64,000 bases of DNA, taken from Rhizorhapis sp036570425. GTDB lineage: Bacteria > Pseudomonadota > Alphaproteobacteria > Sphingomonadales > Sphingomonadaceae. Where the stretch lies: NCBI GenBank assembly GCA_036570425.1, contig DATCYF010000002.1, positions 1 to 64,000 on the forward strand, given 5' to 3'. The notes under the pieces were generated by a model. That model searched no databases and was not told the origin of the DNA. It saw only the letters and a program-made list of their open reading frames with translations. The position numbers and the translations under genes are program-made. Each line of letters begins with the position of its first letter. The first letter of the stretch is position 1. Below are positions 33,128-43,084 of the stretch, in pieces.

Positions 33128-34282
33128 TCAACCGTCCTGTTCGCTCTTACGTAAATTATCCGCAAATTCTTCCCGGCGGCTGTGCATCAATGTTCCATGT
33201 TCGAACAGGAAACCGGCGATATCCGGCTTTCCCGCAGCCGCGATGACAGTTTGCAGGATGATGAGCAGCGGCACGGCCAGCAGCGCGCCTGGCGTGCCCC
33301 ATACCCATCCCCAGAAACTTAGCGACACAAGAATAAGTAGCGGATTCATCGTAAGCCGCCGTCCCAGCACCAGCGGCGTAATCGCGTTGGCCTCAACCAG
33401 ATGGAAGCTGACCTGGATAAGGGCGGGCAGCAAGGCGAGCCAGACGTCATCAAACACCATCAGACCGCCCAGACCCAGCAACACGGCGGCAAGTATGGGA
33501 CCGAAATAAGGAATGAAATTCAGCAAGGCGACGATGCCGCCCCACATCAGCGGCGATGGCATGTCGATCAGGTAAAGAGACAGGGCAATGGCCGCACCCA
33601 GGCTCAAATTAATAACGGCAATCGTCGTCACATAGGCTGAGGTTGCATCCACGACATTCTGGATGACACGAGCAATGGTCATCGCGCCATCGAAGCTGCC
33701 TCGGCTGCTGATCGTCTGATTGCGCAGCCTGGTCCAGCCTGCCAGGAAGAAATAGATCACCAGGATCATGAAGAGCATCTGAATAATGGCGGAAGGGGCA
33801 GAAGTGGCCGCAAGTTCTAATAAAGAACGGGGCGCCTCCACCGCCGCGGTGCGTGCAGCTGCCACCGGACCGGTTGCCAACATTTGAACGGTTTCGTCTA
33901 CAAGGTGCTGAAGTTGCGCATAAAAATCAATGAGTGGCGCGAGATTGGATTGAATCTGCTCGATTCTGTCCGGCAAAATCCGAAACCAATCCGTCGCCGG
34001 GACAATGATCAGCACCAGCGCCACATTGGCGACCGTCAGAAAGAAAATAACGGCAATTAACGCCGCCACCTGCGATGGCATGCCTCGCCGCTCCATCCAT
34101 TCCAGGAAGGGAACCAGTGCAATAGCAATGACCAGCGCGGCGGCCAAAGGCAGAAAAAACTCCGCCCCGGCCTGTAGCGCGAAGGGAACGGCAATGAAGA
34201 ACCCTGCCCCGCCGATCAGCGTCAACGCGGCAAGCAGGCGGTCCCTGCGTCCCTCCCCCTCGCCTGATTCCTCATGTTTCAT
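33128..34282 (-). CDS. AI-2E family transporter (PerM-like permease)
   Basis: A 384-residue inner-membrane protein with about eight helices, the typical bipartite AI-2E/PerM arrangement: helices near the N-terminus, a hydrophilic middle (RILPDRIEQIQSNLAPLIDFY), then helices with the conserved MPSPLMWGGIVALLNFIPYFGPI and WGTPGALLAVPLLIIL. Family members export varied small molecules or ions; the substrate is unknown. It lies six bases after mutL and is probably co-transcribed with it. Confidence 0.88.
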   Translation of the reverse strand: MKHEESGEGEGRRDRLLAALTLIGGAGFFIAVPFALQAGAEFFLPLAAALVIAIALVPFLEWMERRGMPSQVAALIAVIFFLTVANVALVLIIVPATDWFRILPDRIEQIQSNLAPLIDFYAQLQHLVDETVQMLATGPVAAARTAAVEAPRSLLELAATSAPSAIIQMLFMILVIYFFLAGWTRLRNQTISSRGSFDGAMTIARVIQNVVDATSAYVTTIAVINLSLGAAIALSLYLIDMPSPLMWGGIVALLNFIPYFGPILAAVLLGLGGLMVFDDVWLALLPALIQVSFHLVEANAITPLVLGRRLTMNPLLILVSLSFWGWVWGTPGALLAVPLLIILQTVIAAAGKPDIAGFLFEHGTLMHSRREEFADNLRKSEQDG

Positions 34283-34288
34283 TGCTTG

Positions 34289-36070
34289 CTACTTCCGGCC
34301 GAACAATTTCTCTATGTCGCCGTGACCGAGTTTTACCCAGGTCGGGCGACCATGATTGCATTGCCCGCTATGAGGCGTGATTTCCATTTCACGCAAGAGG
34401 GCGTTCATTTCGGCAACCGATAGAACCCGCCCTGCCCTTACTGATCCATGACAAGCCATGGTAGCGGCGACATGGTCTAACCGTTCCTTCAGGGAAAGCG
34501 CTTCATCATAGGCCGCCAATTCGTCGGCGAGATCGGCGACAAGGCCTTTGACGTCGCCGTTCCCCAACATCGCAGGCGTTGAGCGGACAAGTATCGCCGC
34601 CGGTCCGAAACGCTCCAGGTCCAGCCCGAACTCCGCCAGTTCGGCCGCCCGCGCCTCCAGCCTGTCACAAGCAGGCTCGTCCAGTTCCACAACCTCGGGA
34701 AGAAGCAAGGCTTGCGACGCGACGCCGCTGCCTTCCATGGCGCGGCGCATGCGTTCAAGGACAAGTCGCTCATGGGCTGCATGCTGATCCACAATCACGA
34801 GCCCATCTTCAGCCTCGGCAACGATATAGGTCTTCGCCACTTGCCCGCGAGCCACTCCCAAAGGAAAACTCCGACTCTCTGGCGGCGGTGCATAAGCGGG
34901 TTCGGCGCGAGCCTGTGGAGGCGGCGTTGTAAAACCGGCGCGGCGGTCGCCAAGTCCCTGATAGGCCATTGGCGATGCGGACCAGTTATCGGCAAAGATG
35001 GGCATTGGGCTGATAGGAGTTGGTGAGGATATGGGCTCCTGCTGCCAATTGCCAAGTGCCTCCGCAGATGGACGCTGCACGGAACGAAACCCTGCCTCAT
35101 CCAGCGCGCGCTTCAAACCACTGACGATCATGCCACGAATCATTGCCGGTTCACGAAAGCGAACCTCCGTTTTGGCCGGGTGGACATTAACGTCGACCTC
35201 GGCCGGAGGAAGATCGACAAACAGTGCCACCACGGGATGTCTGTCCCGAGCCAGAAGATCGGCATAGGCCCCGCGTACTGATCCAACGAGCAAGCGATCC
35301 TTGACGGGACGACCGTTTACGAAAAGGAATTGATGATCCGCAACGCCGCGATGATAGGTTGGGAGAGCGGCGACCCCGCTCACCGTCACGCCCTCGCGTT
35401 CCAGTGCGACCATGACATGATTGTCGGCCAGTTCCCGGTCTGTAAGCGCTGCCACGCGCAGTTCTCGGCTCTCGCCCGGCTGAACCGCAATGTTGCGGCG
35501 GCCATCATGTTCCAAAGTGAAGCCTATGTCAGGCCGCGCCATGGCGAGGCGACGGACAATATCAGCGCAAGCCGCATATTCCGACCGGGCGGAGCGGAGA
35601 AATTTGCGGCGGGCGGGCACTTTTCCGAAAAGCTGCTCCACACGAATGCGTGTTCCGGGGGGAAGTGCGGCCGGCCCCTCCTCCACCACCTGCCCATTGT
35701 CGACTGTTCGGGACCAGCCATCACCGTCCGGCTGCCTGCTTTCGATGCTAAGGTGAGCAACGCTGGCAATCGATGGCAGCGCCTCTCCGCGAAAACCCAA
35801 TGTAACCACATTTTCAATTGCATCATCGGGTAATTTGGAGGTCGCATGCCGCTCAAGCGCGAGCGCTATGTCAGATCTTCCCATGCCCGCGCCGTTGTCG
35901 CTGACCTCAATCATGTCCAGCCCACCCGAAGCGAGCCGGACATGAATGCGATTCGCGCCTGCATCGATGGAATTTTCCACCAGTTCTTTCAGTGCGCTAG
36001 CGGGTCGTTCAACCACTTCGCCTGCTGCAATGCGATTGACCAGATGTTCAGGCAAACGGCGTATTGACAT
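34289..36070 (-). CDS. mutL: DNA mismatch repair protein MutL, endonuclease type
   Basis: A 593-residue protein. The N-terminal GHKL ATPase has ENSIDAGA, DNGAGM and GFRGEALPSIASVAHL. After a proline-rich linker the C-terminal domain carries DQHAAHERLVLE, matching the DQHA(X)2E(X)4E metal motif of MutL proteins with their own nicking activity, plus ACHGSVRAG and CNHGRPTW. This fits bacteria that lack MutH. Start 36070 begins the conserved SIRRLPEHLVNRIAAGEVVERP sequence; a longer frame adds unconserved residues. Confidence 0.93.
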   Translation of the reverse strand: MSIRRLPEHLVNRIAAGEVVERPASALKELVENSIDAGANRIHVRLASGGLDMIEVSDNGAGMGRSDIALALERHATSKLPDDAIENVVTLGFRGEALPSIASVAHLSIESRQPDGDGWSRTVDNGQVVEEGPAALPPGTRIRVEQLFGKVPARRKFLRSARSEYAACADIVRRLAMARPDIGFTLEHDGRRNIAVQPGESRELRVAALTDRELADNHVMVALEREGVTVSGVAALPTYHRGVADHQFLFVNGRPVKDRLLVGSVRGAYADLLARDRHPVVALFVDLPPAEVDVNVHPAKTEVRFREPAMIRGMIVSGLKRALDEAGFRSVQRPSAEALGNWQQEPISSPTPISPMPIFADNWSASPMAYQGLGDRRAGFTTPPPQARAEPAYAPPPESRSFPLGVARGQVAKTYIVAEAEDGLVIVDQHAAHERLVLERMRRAMEGSGVASQALLLPEVVELDEPACDRLEARAAELAEFGLDLERFGPAAILVRSTPAMLGNGDVKGLVADLADELAAYDEALSLKERLDHVAATMACHGSVRAGRVLSVAEMNALLREMEITPHSGQCNHGRPTWVKLGHGDIEKLFGRK

Positions 36071-36146
36071 ATGAACGTCACTAGCCCAAGCGGACGCTTT
36101 CCGCGACCCACTGTCCAAACATTTATGAAATAGCGCCTAGTTGGCT

Positions 36147-36174
36147 TTGCGCACGCGGAAGGACCGATTATAGC
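36147..36174 (+). promoter_or_regulatory. Putative promoter of the mreBCD-mrdA-rodA operon
   Basis: TTGCGC (36147-36152) and TATAGC (36169-36174) are separated by 16 bases, a reasonable sigma-70 pair 46 bases before the mreB ATG. It lies in the 149-base gap between divergent mutL and mreB. Other start points are possible; this is pattern matching only. Confidence 0.35.
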
Positions 36175-36219
36175 GTAGCGGCCCCGCCCCTGGGATGCTC
36201 CGGCTGGACAGGATAAAAG

Positions 36220-37260
36220 ATGATCTTTTCGCGACTATTCAAGTTCTCCTCGCACGACATGGCCATCGATCTCGGCACTGCTAACACGGTCGTCTACGCC
36301 CGCGGGAAAGGCATCGTGCTCAATGAGCCGTCAGTCGTCGCGGTGGAAACGTTGAATGGCATCAAGCGCGTGAAGGCCGTTGGCGATGATGCCAAGCTGA
36401 TGATGGGCAAGACACCTGATTCGATCGAGGCGATTCGTCCCTTGCGCGACGGCGTGATCGCGGACATCGATATTGCCGAGCAGATGATCAAGCACTTCAT
36501 TCACAAGGTGCATGGACACCGCCGCTTCCCAAGCTGGCCCGAAATCGTGATCTGCGTGCCATCGGGCTCCACATCTGTCGAGCGCCGCGCCATTCGCGAC
36601 GCGGCCAGCAATGCAGGCGCGTCTCAGGTTTTTCTGATCGAAGAACCCATGGCCGCCGCTATTGGCGCGGACATGCCAGTGACGGAACCGATCGGTTCAA
36701 TGGTCGTCGATATTGGCGGCGGCACCACTGAGGTGGCGGTGCTGTCTTTGCGCGGCCTGGCCTATACGACTTCAGTGCGCGTGGGCGGCGACAAGATGGA
36801 CGAAGCCATCGTCTCCTATGTCCGCCGCCATCACAACCTGCTCATCGGTGAAGCAACGGCCGAGCGAATCAAGAAGCAATATGGCGTTGCCCAATCGCCC
36901 GCCGACGGCGTGGGTGAAACCATCTACATCAAGGGCCGTGACCTGGTGAATGGCGTCCCCAAGGAAATTACCATCAATCAGGGCCAGATCGCAGAAGCGC
37001 TTTCCGAACCCATCGGTACGATCGTGGAGGGTGTACGCATCGCGCTGGAAAATACCGCGCCTGAGCTTGCGGCTGACATTGTCGATCAGGGCATTGTGTT
37101 GACCGGCGGAGGCGCGCTGCTGAAAGGCCTGGATGAGGAGTTGCGCGACGAGACGGGGCTTCCGGTTTCCATCGCGGACGATCCATTGACCTGTGTTGCC
37201 ATCGGCACCGGGCGGGCGTTGGAAGATCCGATCTTCCGCGGCGTGCTGCAAACCGCCTGA
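36220..37260 (+). CDS. mreB: Rod shape-determining protein MreB
   Basis: A 346-residue bacterial actin. The phosphate-1 loop MAIDLGTANTVVYARGKGI, phosphate-2 MVVDIGGGTTEVAVLS and the adenosine motif GIVLTGGGALLKGLD are all present. MreB filaments guide side-wall peptidoglycan synthesis together with MreC, MreD, PBP2 and RodA, all encoded next in this operon. Confidence 0.96.
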   Translation: MIFSRLFKFSSHDMAIDLGTANTVVYARGKGIVLNEPSVVAVETLNGIKRVKAVGDDAKLMMGKTPDSIEAIRPLRDGVIADIDIAEQMIKHFIHKVHGHRRFPSWPEIVICVPSGSTSVERRAIRDAASNAGASQVFLIEEPMAAAIGADMPVTEPIGSMVVDIGGGTTEVAVLSLRGLAYTTSVRVGGDKMDEAIVSYVRRHHNLLIGEATAERIKKQYGVAQSPADGVGETIYIKGRDLVNGVPKEITINQGQIAEALSEPIGTIVEGVRIALENTAPELAADIVDQGIVLTGGGALLKGLDEELRDETGLPVSIADDPLTCVAIGTGRALEDPIFRGVLQTA

Positions 37261-37276
37261 CTGGGGGAGAAGGCCA

Positions 37277-38191
37277 ATGGCGCCGCCGCCCAGCCGGCGT
37301 CCCGGTTACAACCGCAAGGCGCAATATGGATTGTTCGCGAGCTATGTCATAGCCGTCGCGGGGGCGTTGCTTGGATTGTTGCTGGCGATCATTTCGATCT
37401 TTGATCCCACAGGATTCGGGGTGGTCCGGAACATGACAGCGGAAATCACCCGGCCAGTCTCCCTGACCCTTCAGGGGATGGTGAGCGGGATCGGCAGCGC
37501 AGACGAGCATATTGTGGCCTATGTCCGCGCAGGATCGCAAAACGCTGCACTGCGGCGGCAGGTGGAAGCCAACCGGACACGCATCATTGAAGCGGCCGCG
37601 ATTGAACAGGAAAACCGGCGGCTGAAGAAGCTGCTGAAACTGGTCGAAACGGAAGATGACGAGGTCGTCGCGGCCCGGATGATCAGTTCAACCTCAAGCA
37701 GCACGCGCCGCTTTGCGCGGCTGAGCGCCGGGCGCAGCCAGGGAGTGACCCCCGGTCAGCCAGTGCGCGCGCCCGAGGGCCTTGTCGGACGCATATACGA
37801 GGCCGGCCCCAATACTGCCAATGTGCTGCTTCTGACCGATCCGGAAAACATCGTGCCAGTGCGGCGTACCCGCGACAACGTCGCGGGCATTTCGACGGGA
37901 CGGGGCGACGGTTCGCTTGAAGTCCGGCCACTCAGCACAGGCAGAAATCCTTTCAAGCCCGGCGACATCATGGTTACGTCCGGCACCGGCGGATTATACA
38001 GGCCCAATATTCCCGTTGCGATCGTCCTGCGAATTGACGGCGACGCCGCCATTGCGGTTCCATTGGCCAATCCGGCGAAAGTCGAAACCGTGATCGTGCA
38101 GCATATCTTTCAGCCAAGCCTTGTGCGAAAGGTCGAAGAACAGCGCAACGAAGCGGTTGCCAATCCTTCGCCGGCAACGGAAAAGCCCTGA
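37277..38191 (+). CDS. mreC: Rod shape-determining protein MreC
   Basis: A 304-residue bitopic protein: one N-terminal membrane helix (about residues 18-40), a coiled coil (NAALRRQVEANRTRIIEAAAIEQENRRLKKLL in two parts) and two periplasmic beta domains. It links MreB to the periplasmic synthases. ATG 37277 follows GGGGGAGAAGG; a longer frame overlaps mreB. Its TGA overlaps the mreD start. Confidence 0.93.
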   Translation: MAPPPSRRPGYNRKAQYGLFASYVIAVAGALLGLLLAIISIFDPTGFGVVRNMTAEITRPVSLTLQGMVSGIGSADEHIVAYVRAGSQNAALRRQVEANRTRIIEAAAIEQENRRLKKLLKLVETEDDEVVAARMISSTSSSTRRFARLSAGRSQGVTPGQPVRAPEGLVGRIYEAGPNTANVLLLTDPENIVPVRRTRDNVAGISTGRGDGSLEVRPLSTGRNPFKPGDIMVTSGTGGLYRPNIPVAIVLRIDGDAAIAVPLANPAKVETVIVQHIFQPSLVRKVEEQRNEAVANPSPATEKP

Positions 38192-38700
38192 TGCAGCGTG
38201 GGCGCTCCACCATCGCGCAGGACCGCTCCCCTCTGCGTACCACGGGCACGCCGATCATCATGGTCATATTGGGTTCGGTGGTGACTATCCTGCCTATGAT
38301 CGCGGTGACGCCATCTCTCCCGCCCTTCGGTTTGCTCCTGCTGCTCGCCTGGAGATTGCTAAGGCCGGAGCTTTGGCCCCTTTGGATCGCGGTTCCTCTT
38401 GGCCTGTTCGACGATATTATGAGCGGACAGCCGCTTGGAAGCGCGATGTTTCTGTGGACGGCTACCTTGATCGGCATCGAGGCAATGAACAGCAGACTCT
38501 TATGGCGGGACTATTGGCAAGACTGGCTAATTGCCTCTATCTGGATTAGTTTTTGCCTGCTGGGTGGATTTTATTTTGCCCGCCTGTCATCAGGCGGAGG
38601 TTCCGTGTTGATTGTTTTACCGCAAATTGCGTGGTCGATATTATTGTTTCCCGCCATCGTGCGGTTGTGCGCCGTCGTCGATCGATGGCGATTGCCCTGA
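38191..38700 (+). CDS. mreD: Rod shape-determining protein MreD
   Basis: A 169-residue inner-membrane protein with about five helices, including the family-typical PLWIAVPLGLFDDIMSGQPLG segment. It couples to MreC in the elongasome. Both ends overlap neighbours by a base or so (mreC TGATG and mrdA TGATG), showing tight translational coupling. Confidence 0.9.
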   Translation: MQRGRSTIAQDRSPLRTTGTPIIMVILGSVVTILPMIAVTPSLPPFGLLLLLAWRLLRPELWPLWIAVPLGLFDDIMSGQPLGSAMFLWTATLIGIEAMNSRLLWRDYWQDWLIASIWISFCLLGGFYFARLSSGGGSVLIVLPQIAWSILLFPAIVRLCAVVDRWRLP

Positions 38701-40697
38701 TGGCAAATTCGAACCGCATCAGCGGAATGGGAAGAACAGTTACGGAAGCCCGTCAGTCCTTCACCTTCACTCGCCGCGCAATGGTGCTTGGCGCCATACA
38801 GGGGGGCATCGGCATGCTGCTCGCCGGCCGCATGGCATGGATCAGCATAGCGGAAAACGAACATTATGAGCTTTTGTCTGAAAGCAATCGGGTAAACCTG
38901 ACGCTTGTTCCGCCGCGTCGAGGATGGATCGTAGACCGATATGGCAAGCCGCTAGCCAATAATAAAACCGATTTTCGGGTCGACATCATTCCAGATCGTT
39001 TGCATCACAAGGAAGCTACGATCGCTTCGCTCGCGAATTTGCTCTCGCTCGACCCGGACGAGGTGGATCGTGTCAAGGCGGATCTGGAAAAGGCCGCCGG
39101 TTTTCAGCCGGTGCAGGTTGCAGACAAGCTGGATTACGCCCAATATGCGGCCGTTTCGGTCCGCCTGCCCGAACTGCCCGGCGTCGCCCCTGCGCGAGGA
39201 TTTTCGCGCTATTATCCCGCCGGAGCGGCTGTCGGACACCTGATCGGCTATGTCGGCATCGCATCGGCCGAAGATTATGAGAAAAGCAAGGATCCTTTGC
39301 TCATTACCCCGGGGTTCAAAGTGGGGAAGGACGGCCTTGAACGCGCATTTAACGACAGGTTGACCGGCAAGCCGGGTGCCAAGCGCGTGGAAGTGACAGC
39401 GCGTGGCAAAGTAGTGCGGGAACTCACCACCCGTCCCGACACACCCGGCGATACAGTGCGCCTGACTATTGACGCTGGCCTGCAGGCATATGCAGCGCGG
39501 CGGCTGGGCACTCAATCGGGCTCGGTGGTCGTGATGGATTGCCTGACCGGCGATGTGCTGACCCTGGCATCAATGCCCAGCTTCGATCCTAACAGCTTTT
39601 CCGACGGCATCAGCCATCTGGAATGGAATATGCTGGCAGAGGACGATCATGTCCCACTGCGTAACAAAACGCTCCAGGGCCTCTACCCGCCCGGTTCCAC
39701 GGTGAAGCCGATGGTTGCGCTCTCTTTTCTGGAGGCGGGGCTTGATCCGGAGGCATCGACTCTCTGCACTGGCGCGATCCGCGTAGGCAATAGTCTTTTC
39801 CACTGCTGGAAACGCGGCGGCCATGGCACCGTCAATATGGCTAAGGGCATTTACCAGAGCTGCGACGTCTATTTCTATCATTTCGCCCAACAAATGGGCA
39901 TGCAGGTGATCGCCGACATGGCCAGGCGGCTGGGCCTGGGCCAGAAATTCGCGCTTCCCTTCCCTAGCCAGAGCTATGGCACAGTGCCCGATCCTGCCTG
40001 GAAAATGAAGAAATATGGCAAGGAATGGAAAGTCTATGACACTGTCAATGCCACTATCGGGCAAGGTTATATGCTAGCCAATCCGACCCAACTGGCAGTC
40101 ATGGCGGCACGACTGGGTTCCGGGCGGGCAGTGGTGCCGCGTTTCCTGCTAGACAAGAAAGATACCACGCCCCCTCCTATCGGGGTCAAGCCGGAGCATC
40201 TGGCCTTCATCCACGATGCGATGAGCCAGGTGGTAAACGGCGAGGGAACAGCGCGAAGTGCACGGATGAACGTTCCGGATGTTCTGCTGGCGGGGAAAAC
40301 AGGCACGGCCCAGGTACGCCGTATCACAATGGCTGAACGGGCAGGCGGTGTCCGGGGCGATGCAGCACTGCCCTTCAAACTTCGTGATCATTCCTTGTTT
40401 CAGGGTTTCGCGCCAGCAAACAATCCGCGCTATGCGGCGTCCTGCATACTTGAACATAGCGGCCACATGGCAACAGCCGCGCCCATTGTCAGCGACGTGC
40501 TGACGTTCCTTTATGATCAGGATAAAGCCATGGCCAAGTTGACGGCGCTGGAAAAAACCTGGGGTGGCACCATAGAAGAACGCATGGCCGCGAATATACG
40601 ACGTTACAAGAACAAGGCTGCGCTGGAAGAGGCGATCAGGCGGGGCGAGGTCATTCTGCCGTCTGAAAATTCGGCTGGCGGGATCGGGAGCGAATGA
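38700..40697 (+). CDS. mrdA: Penicillin-binding protein 2, elongation-specific transpeptidase
   Basis: A 665-residue class B PBP. One N-terminal membrane helix is followed by the pedestal domain (PPRRGWIVDRYGKPLANN) and the transpeptidase domain with the nucleophile in PPGSTVKPM (Ser333), the SCD-containing YQSCDVYFYHF and the KTGT motif at Lys533. It cross-links new side-wall peptidoglycan with RodA. ATG 38700 overlaps the mreD stop; longer in-frame starts lie inside mreD. It overlaps rodA by ATGA. Confidence 0.94.
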   Translation: MANSNRISGMGRTVTEARQSFTFTRRAMVLGAIQGGIGMLLAGRMAWISIAENEHYELLSESNRVNLTLVPPRRGWIVDRYGKPLANNKTDFRVDIIPDRLHHKEATIASLANLLSLDPDEVDRVKADLEKAAGFQPVQVADKLDYAQYAAVSVRLPELPGVAPARGFSRYYPAGAAVGHLIGYVGIASAEDYEKSKDPLLITPGFKVGKDGLERAFNDRLTGKPGAKRVEVTARGKVVRELTTRPDTPGDTVRLTIDAGLQAYAARRLGTQSGSVVVMDCLTGDVLTLASMPSFDPNSFSDGISHLEWNMLAEDDHVPLRNKTLQGLYPPGSTVKPMVALSFLEAGLDPEASTLCTGAIRVGNSLFHCWKRGGHGTVNMAKGIYQSCDVYFYHFAQQMGMQVIADMARRLGLGQKFALPFPSQSYGTVPDPAWKMKKYGKEWKVYDTVNATIGQGYMLANPTQLAVMAARLGSGRAVVPRFLLDKKDTTPPPIGVKPEHLAFIHDAMSQVVNGEGTARSARMNVPDVLLAGKTGTAQVRRITMAERAGGVRGDAALPFKLRDHSLFQGFAPANNPRYAASCILEHSGHMATAAPIVSDVLTFLYDQDKAMAKLTALEKTWGGTIEERMAANIRRYKNKAALEEAIRRGEVILPSENSAGGIGSE

Positions 40698-41803
40698 ACC
40701 CGCTCGTCCCGGTCGCCATCGCACGCTTACCTTGGCGGCTGCTATTTCTGCTCATGGCCATAGCAGGCTTTGGGTTGGTCGTCCTCTATAGCGCTGCGGG
40801 GGGCAGTTTCACTCCTTGGGCGGCTGCACAAGGACTTCGTTTCTGCGTATTCTTTTGTATGGCGATAGTGATTTCACGCCTGCCGATAGATTTGTTCAAG
40901 CAATTGGCTTTTCCGGCCTATGCCGGAATTCTCGCGTTACTAGTTCTGGTGGAGCTTATCGGCGCTGTGGGCGGCGGCAGTCAGCGTTGGTTGAACTTGG
41001 GGTTCATCCACTTGCAACCATCGGAATTGATGAAGCTTGCGATCGTGCTGGCGGTTGCCCGATTCTATACCATTTTACCTGCGGGTGAGATACGCAAATG
41101 GACGGCGATTTGGCCAATGCTCGTGCTGATCGGCGTTCCGGCATTTCTGATACTGATTCAGCCCGATCTTGGCACAGCGACAACGGTTGTCGTTGGCGGA
41201 GTGACAGTCGCCTTTCTTGCTGGTCTACCGCTCCGACTCTTCATAGGGTCCGGCCTGGCGGTCACTGCGGCCCTCCCGGTTGCCTTCAGTTTCCTTCACG
41301 AATATCAACAAAAGCGCGTGCTGATATTCCTTGATCCAGAAAGTGATCCGCTGGGCGCAGGCTATCATATCAGCCAATCGAAGATCGCGATCGGATCGGG
41401 TGGGATCTTCGGCAAAGGTTTCCTGAACGGAACCCAGAGCCATTTAGATTATCTGCCCGAGGGGCATACGGATTTCGTTTTCGCAACAATGGCTGAGGAG
41501 TGGGGTTTGGTAGGCGGCATTGCGCTGATCCTTGCTTTCATGCTCCTTTTACGATGGGGACTCCAAGTGGCGCTCCGCAGCCAAGACAAATTTTCGCGCA
41601 TGACCGCCGCAGGCCTCACAACCACGATCTTCTTCTATATCGCCGTGAACCTCATGATGGTCATGGGGCTGGCCCCCGTCGTCGGCATCCCCCTGCCCTT
41701 CATGTCCTATGGCGGTTCGTCGATGCTAACCATCATGATGTGCATTGGCATAATCATGGCCATCAACCGCCAGCAGCAGAAAAACGGCAACCATCTTGGA
41801 TAG
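40694..41803 (+). CDS. rodA: Rod shape-determining protein RodA (SEDS glycosyltransferase)
   Basis: A 369-residue SEDS-family polymerase with about ten membrane helices. LIQPDLGTATTVVVGG, LPEGHTDFVFATMAEEWG and the C-terminal GIPLPFMSYGGSSML are the conserved stretches. It polymerises lipid II into glycan strands in partnership with PBP2. Last gene of the mre operon; a short hairpin follows. Confidence 0.95.
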   Translation: MNPLVPVAIARLPWRLLFLLMAIAGFGLVVLYSAAGGSFTPWAAAQGLRFCVFFCMAIVISRLPIDLFKQLAFPAYAGILALLVLVELIGAVGGGSQRWLNLGFIHLQPSELMKLAIVLAVARFYTILPAGEIRKWTAIWPMLVLIGVPAFLILIQPDLGTATTVVVGGVTVAFLAGLPLRLFIGSGLAVTAALPVAFSFLHEYQQKRVLIFLDPESDPLGAGYHISQSKIAIGSGGIFGKGFLNGTQSHLDYLPEGHTDFVFATMAEEWGLVGGIALILAFMLLLRWGLQVALRSQDKFSRMTAAGLTTTIFFYIAVNLMMVMGLAPVVGIPLPFMSYGGSSMLTIMMCIGIIMAINRQQQKNGNHLG

Positions 41804-41885
41804 CCAGGCAATATTTTACCGGCCTTCCTTATTTTTGGCATTGCATGTCCAAAAATCCCATGCTAACCGCGCGCCTCACACGATG

Positions 41886-41909
41886 ATTTCGCAACCAACG
41901 CGAAATTTT
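41886..41909 (+). terminator. Candidate terminator after rodA
   Basis: ATTTCGC and GCGAAAT form a seven-pair stem around a seven-base loop, followed at once by TTT. It lies 83 bases after rodA and just before tRNA-Lys. The stem is AT-rich and short, so termination efficiency may be modest. Confidence 0.5.
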
Positions 41910-41920
41910 CCAACATCAGT

Positions 41921-41996
<76 letters not shown>

Positions 41997-42010
41997 ATCT
42001 TTTCAGTCAC

Positions 42011-43084
42011 TTACTTGACCACACGCAGGTGCCCATAGGGGCCACTGGGGGTGGTTTTGTGCCGTTCCGTTTCGCGGATTACCGTGCTTTCCAGTTGGGG
42101 CACGTTAATCAGCAGGTCGGAATAGGGCTGCAAGTGCTTCACCGACATGTGCGCGTAGCGCCGCACCATCGATTCCGACTTCCAGCCCCCCAGCTCCTGA
42201 AGCACCCAGGTGGGCACATCATTCTGCCGCAGCCAGCTCGCCCATGTGTGCCGCAGATCGTGCCAGCGGAAATCCTCGATCCCGCAAGTCTTCAACGCCG
42301 CACGCCATTTGCGCGTGTTCGCCGAACGGAGCGGATTGCCCCGATAGGTGAACACATGGGTCGGATGCTTGCCCCATTGGCGTTGCAGCACGGCCAGCGC
42401 GACCTCGTTGAGCGGAACGCCGAGCGCGCTGCCGTTCTTCGTGTCGCCATGCCCGATCGTGGCCATGCGGCGGGCCATATCGACCCTGTCCCATGTCAAA
42501 CCGAGAATGTTGCCCTGCCGCAGCCCCGTCGTCAGGGCGAACAGCACCACTTCACGCTGGTGATCGGGCAAGGCTTCAAGCAGGGCTTCGGCCTGTTCGT
42601 GCGTCAGATGCCGCACCCGAATCTTGCTGCCCTCGCCATAAGCCTTGAACGCCGGTATCTGGTCGACCCACTCCCATTCGCGCTGGGCCTTGCGGAAGAT
42701 GGCGCGAATGAGCGCCATATATCGGTTCCGCGTGGCGTCCGTCGCTTTGGGCAAGCGGGTCGTCAGCAACCGGTCGATCATATCCCGGCTCACCTCGTCG
42801 AGCCGCTTGCCGCGAAGATGGGTGGTGAACCAGCGGATACGTTGCACATCATCCCTGCGGGACTTCTTGTGCGCCTTCTCCTTCAGCCACCGCAAAGCCG
42901 CCTCGTCCCAGGTCCGCTTCGGCTTTTTCTTCAGTCGGCTCGCTTCCCACAGCTCGGCTTTCAACCGGTCGTGATATTCCTCGGCCTTCCGCCTGTCGGA
43001 CGTTCCAGTAGAGCGTCTAACTCTCGTTCCGTCCGGTGCTGTGAACTCGACATAGTATTTCGATGCACGTTTCCAGAGTGCCAT
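42011..43084 (-). CDS. int: Tyrosine-type site-specific integrase
   Basis: A 357-residue phage-type integrase. The N-terminal SAM-like/core-binding domain precedes the catalytic domain with TTGLRQGNI (first Arg), WHDLRHTWASW (His-x-x-Arg), ELGGWKS and the nucleophile in RRYAHMS (Tyr). It catalyses integration and excision at the tRNA-Lys 3' end next to its own stop codon. Its first 124 bases overlap the end of the excisionase gene in another frame. Confidence 0.95.
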   Translation of the reverse strand: MALWKRASKYYVEFTAPDGTRVRRSTGTSDRRKAEEYHDRLKAELWEASRLKKKPKRTWDEAALRWLKEKAHKKSRRDDVQRIRWFTTHLRGKRLDEVSRDMIDRLLTTRLPKATDATRNRYMALIRAIFRKAQREWEWVDQIPAFKAYGEGSKIRVRHLTHEQAEALLEALPDHQREVVLFALTTGLRQGNILGLTWDRVDMARRMATIGHGDTKNGSALGVPLNEVALAVLQRQWGKHPTHVFTYRGNPLRSANTRKWRAALKTCGIEDFRWHDLRHTWASWLRQNDVPTWVLQELGGWKSESMVRRYAHMSVKHLQPYSDLLINVPQLESTVIRETERHKTTPSGPYGHLRVVK

